A stretch of DNA of 64,000 nt from Clostridium thermopalmarium DSM 5974 (GTDB taxonomy: Bacteria; Bacillota; Clostridia; Clostridiales; Clostridiaceae). A program made the position numbers and the translations under genes. A model generated the notes under the pieces. The model searched no databases and was not told the DNA's origin. It saw only the letters and a list, made by a program, of their open reading frames with translations. Numbering within the stretch: position 1 is the stretch's first letter; every line of letters begins with the position of its first letter. Location of the stretch: contig NZ_PVXN01000021.1 of the NCBI RefSeq assembly GCF_002995795.1, forward strand, positions 62,001 through 126,000, read 5' to 3'. Positions 62,878 through 64,000 of this stretch are shown piece by piece.

Positions 62878-64000
62878 TTATTTTTTACCTAATATAATTA
62901 TTATATCAAATTTTTCATAATTTTTCTCTATATTTTCTACTTTATCTATTTTTAAATCTTCTTTAATATACTTTATTTGTTTATTACTAAAGTTGCCTTT
63001 ATTTATTAATATTTTTGTATATTCTGAGTCTTTTGTATTTCCTATTGAAGTATTTTTATATCCCTTCTTTTTAAGATATTCTCTATAATTTGCTGCAAGA
63101 CCAGTTTTACCTGTTCCATTTAATACTTGTATATTTAATTTGCTTTTATCTATATTAAAATCATTATTTAAAGTTGTATTATAAATTCTGTCTAATAAAT
63201 CTTTATTACTATTCTCATCATAAATAAAGTATGAAATTCCTCCAATATACTTGGTATGTCCTTTTAATGTTTCTATTTTTATGTCATTAGCTCTCATAAA
63301 AGCGTATCCATACTTTATTATTTCGTCTCCAGACATATTAGTTTCCACATACTTAGGCAAAGTCATAAAAATACTCGGTATTCTTGGTATTATTCTAGGA
63401 CTTTTTAATTTTTCAATTACTTTTGAAATAAAAATGTGTTGATTTTCTATTCTTCCTAAATCCCCTTCTGCAAGACCGGTCCCATTATTATTTTTTCTCC
63501 ATCTAAAAAACTCTTCTGCCTTTTTACCATCTAAATGAACTGTTTCTCCTTTTTTAAAATGTATGTGTAAGTCTTGAGCGGGATCATCGTAATCCATGTT
63601 GTTTTGTATTTCAATATCTACTCCGCCTATAGAATCCACAATTTCTCTAAATCCCTCATAATCTACCTTTCCATAATAGTTAATATCTATATCTAAAAGT
63701 TTTTCTACAGCATCAATAGCATATCTAACTCCACCTATAGCATGAGCTGCATTTATTTTTGCATTTTTCCCATTAATCTTTATTAAGGTATCTCTAGGAA
63801 TTGAAATTACACTTACATCTTTATTTATTTTGTCATAGTGAATTAGCATAATTGTATCTGTCCTTTTTGGGTCATTTGCATTTTCTGCCCCTGGAGTGCC
63901 TATATCTACTCCTAAAGCTAATATATTTATAGATTCTTTATTGTCATCTGTTTCAATATCGTTATTTATATACTGTACATCATTTTCTCCTAGGTCAGAA
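62878..64000 (-). CDS. LytR-CpsA-Psr (LCP) family protein, 5' end outside the window
   Basis: Membrane-attached phosphotransferase that links polymers such as teichoic acid or capsule to peptidoglycan. The frame stays open from 63849 to the right edge and there encodes NILALGVDIGTPG and PKRTDTIMLIHYD, the start of the LCP core, so the ATG at 63849 is internal. Further motifs are VISIPRDTLIKI, INAAHAIGG and EEFFRWRKN with the catalytic Arg. The C-terminus (about 90 residues, LNIQVLNGTGKTGLAANYREYLKKKGY) is a LytR_C domain. The anchor helix must lie beyond the window. Confidence 0.93.
   Translation of the reverse strand, partial: SDLGENDVQYINNDIETDDNKESINILALGVDIGTPGAENANDPKRTDTIMLIHYDKINKDVSVISIPRDTLIKINGKNAKINAAHAIGGVRYAIDAVEKLLDIDINYYGKVDYEGFREIVDSIGGVDIEIQNNMDYDDPAQDLHIHFKKGETVHLDGKKAEEFFRWRKNNNGTGLAEGDLGRIENQHIFISKVIEKLKSPRIIPRIPSIFMTLPKYVETNMSGDEIIKYGYAFMRANDIKIETLKGHTKYIGGISYFIYDENSNKDLLDRIYNTTLNNDFNIDKSKLNIQVLNGTGKTGLAANYREYLKKKGYKNTSIGNTKDSEYTKILINKGNFSNKQIKYIKEDLKIDKVENIEKNYEKFDIIIILGKK

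Overview
The window is an AT-rich, gene-dense chromosomal segment from a spore-forming member of the Firmicutes. The spore genes (spoIIP, gpr, yqfC/yqfD and a CotS-like gene), the riboswitch set, the single-chain PurL and the gene order point to Clostridium sensu stricto or a close relative. That assignment is an inference from gene content, not from a database search. Most of it is housekeeping DNA on the minus strand. I see no CRISPR array, insertion sequence, prophage, tRNA or rRNA gene.

Region 1 (1-12230, minus) is purine metabolism. A guanine riboswitch controls the eight-gene operon purE-C-F-M-N-H-D-L, giving a complete route from PRPP to IMP apart from PurB. A second guanine riboswitch just downstream controls an NCS2-type purine permease that runs off the left edge. 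Region 2 (12350-14834, minus) holds two more metabolite-controlled transporters: an AgcS Na+/amino-acid symporter behind a tandem glycine riboswitch, and the folate ECF S component FolT behind a THF riboswitch. Region 3 (14996-18048, plus) is accessory: a Tyr/Pro-rich 82-residue protein, a frameshifted MBOAT O-acyltransferase gene and its SGNH/DltD-like partner. Region 4 (18099-24000, minus) holds rnpB (RNase P RNA), a Nif3-like gene, trmK, a PH-domain membrane protein and the dnaG-rpoD operon. Region 5 (24003-30250) holds a CotS-like spore kinase-fold protein, a zinc-type macrodomain that looks acquired, ppdK and its likely regulator ccpN.

Region 6 (30231-38890, minus) is the conserved recO-era-cdd-dgkA-ybeY-pgpH-yqfD-yqfC block. 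Here phoH is absent, and DgkA is fused to a PAP2 phosphatase. Next come yqeY and rpsU. Region 7 (38920-50600, minus) holds an HIT protein, mtaB, rsmE and prmA, then the CIRCE-controlled hrcA-grpE-dnaK-dnaJ heat-shock operon, hemW and lepA. Region 8 (50682-53301, minus) is an unknown exported protein plus spoIIP and gpr. Region 9 has rpsT (plus), holA, a ComEC lacking its nuclease domain, a full-length P-type ATPase homologue, an 80-residue unknown and comEA. The window ends with a D,D-carboxypeptidase (plus), an RluD-type pseudouridine synthase, ridA and an LCP-family protein cut by the right edge.

The strongest unusual observation is the gene at 56428-59019. It keeps the whole P-type ATPase fold in an intact 863-codon frame, but the phosphorylated Asp and most other catalytic signatures are substituted. 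It looks like a pseudo-ATPase preserved inside the competence locus. Other points worth a look are the likely CTG start of recO, the unclear start of ccpN, a solitary zinc-type macrodomain, the missing phoH with a short coupled ORF in its place, and a possible anti-Shine-Dalgarno switch after the glycine riboswitch. Several starts were moved from the longest frame to positions with a proper ribosome binding site.
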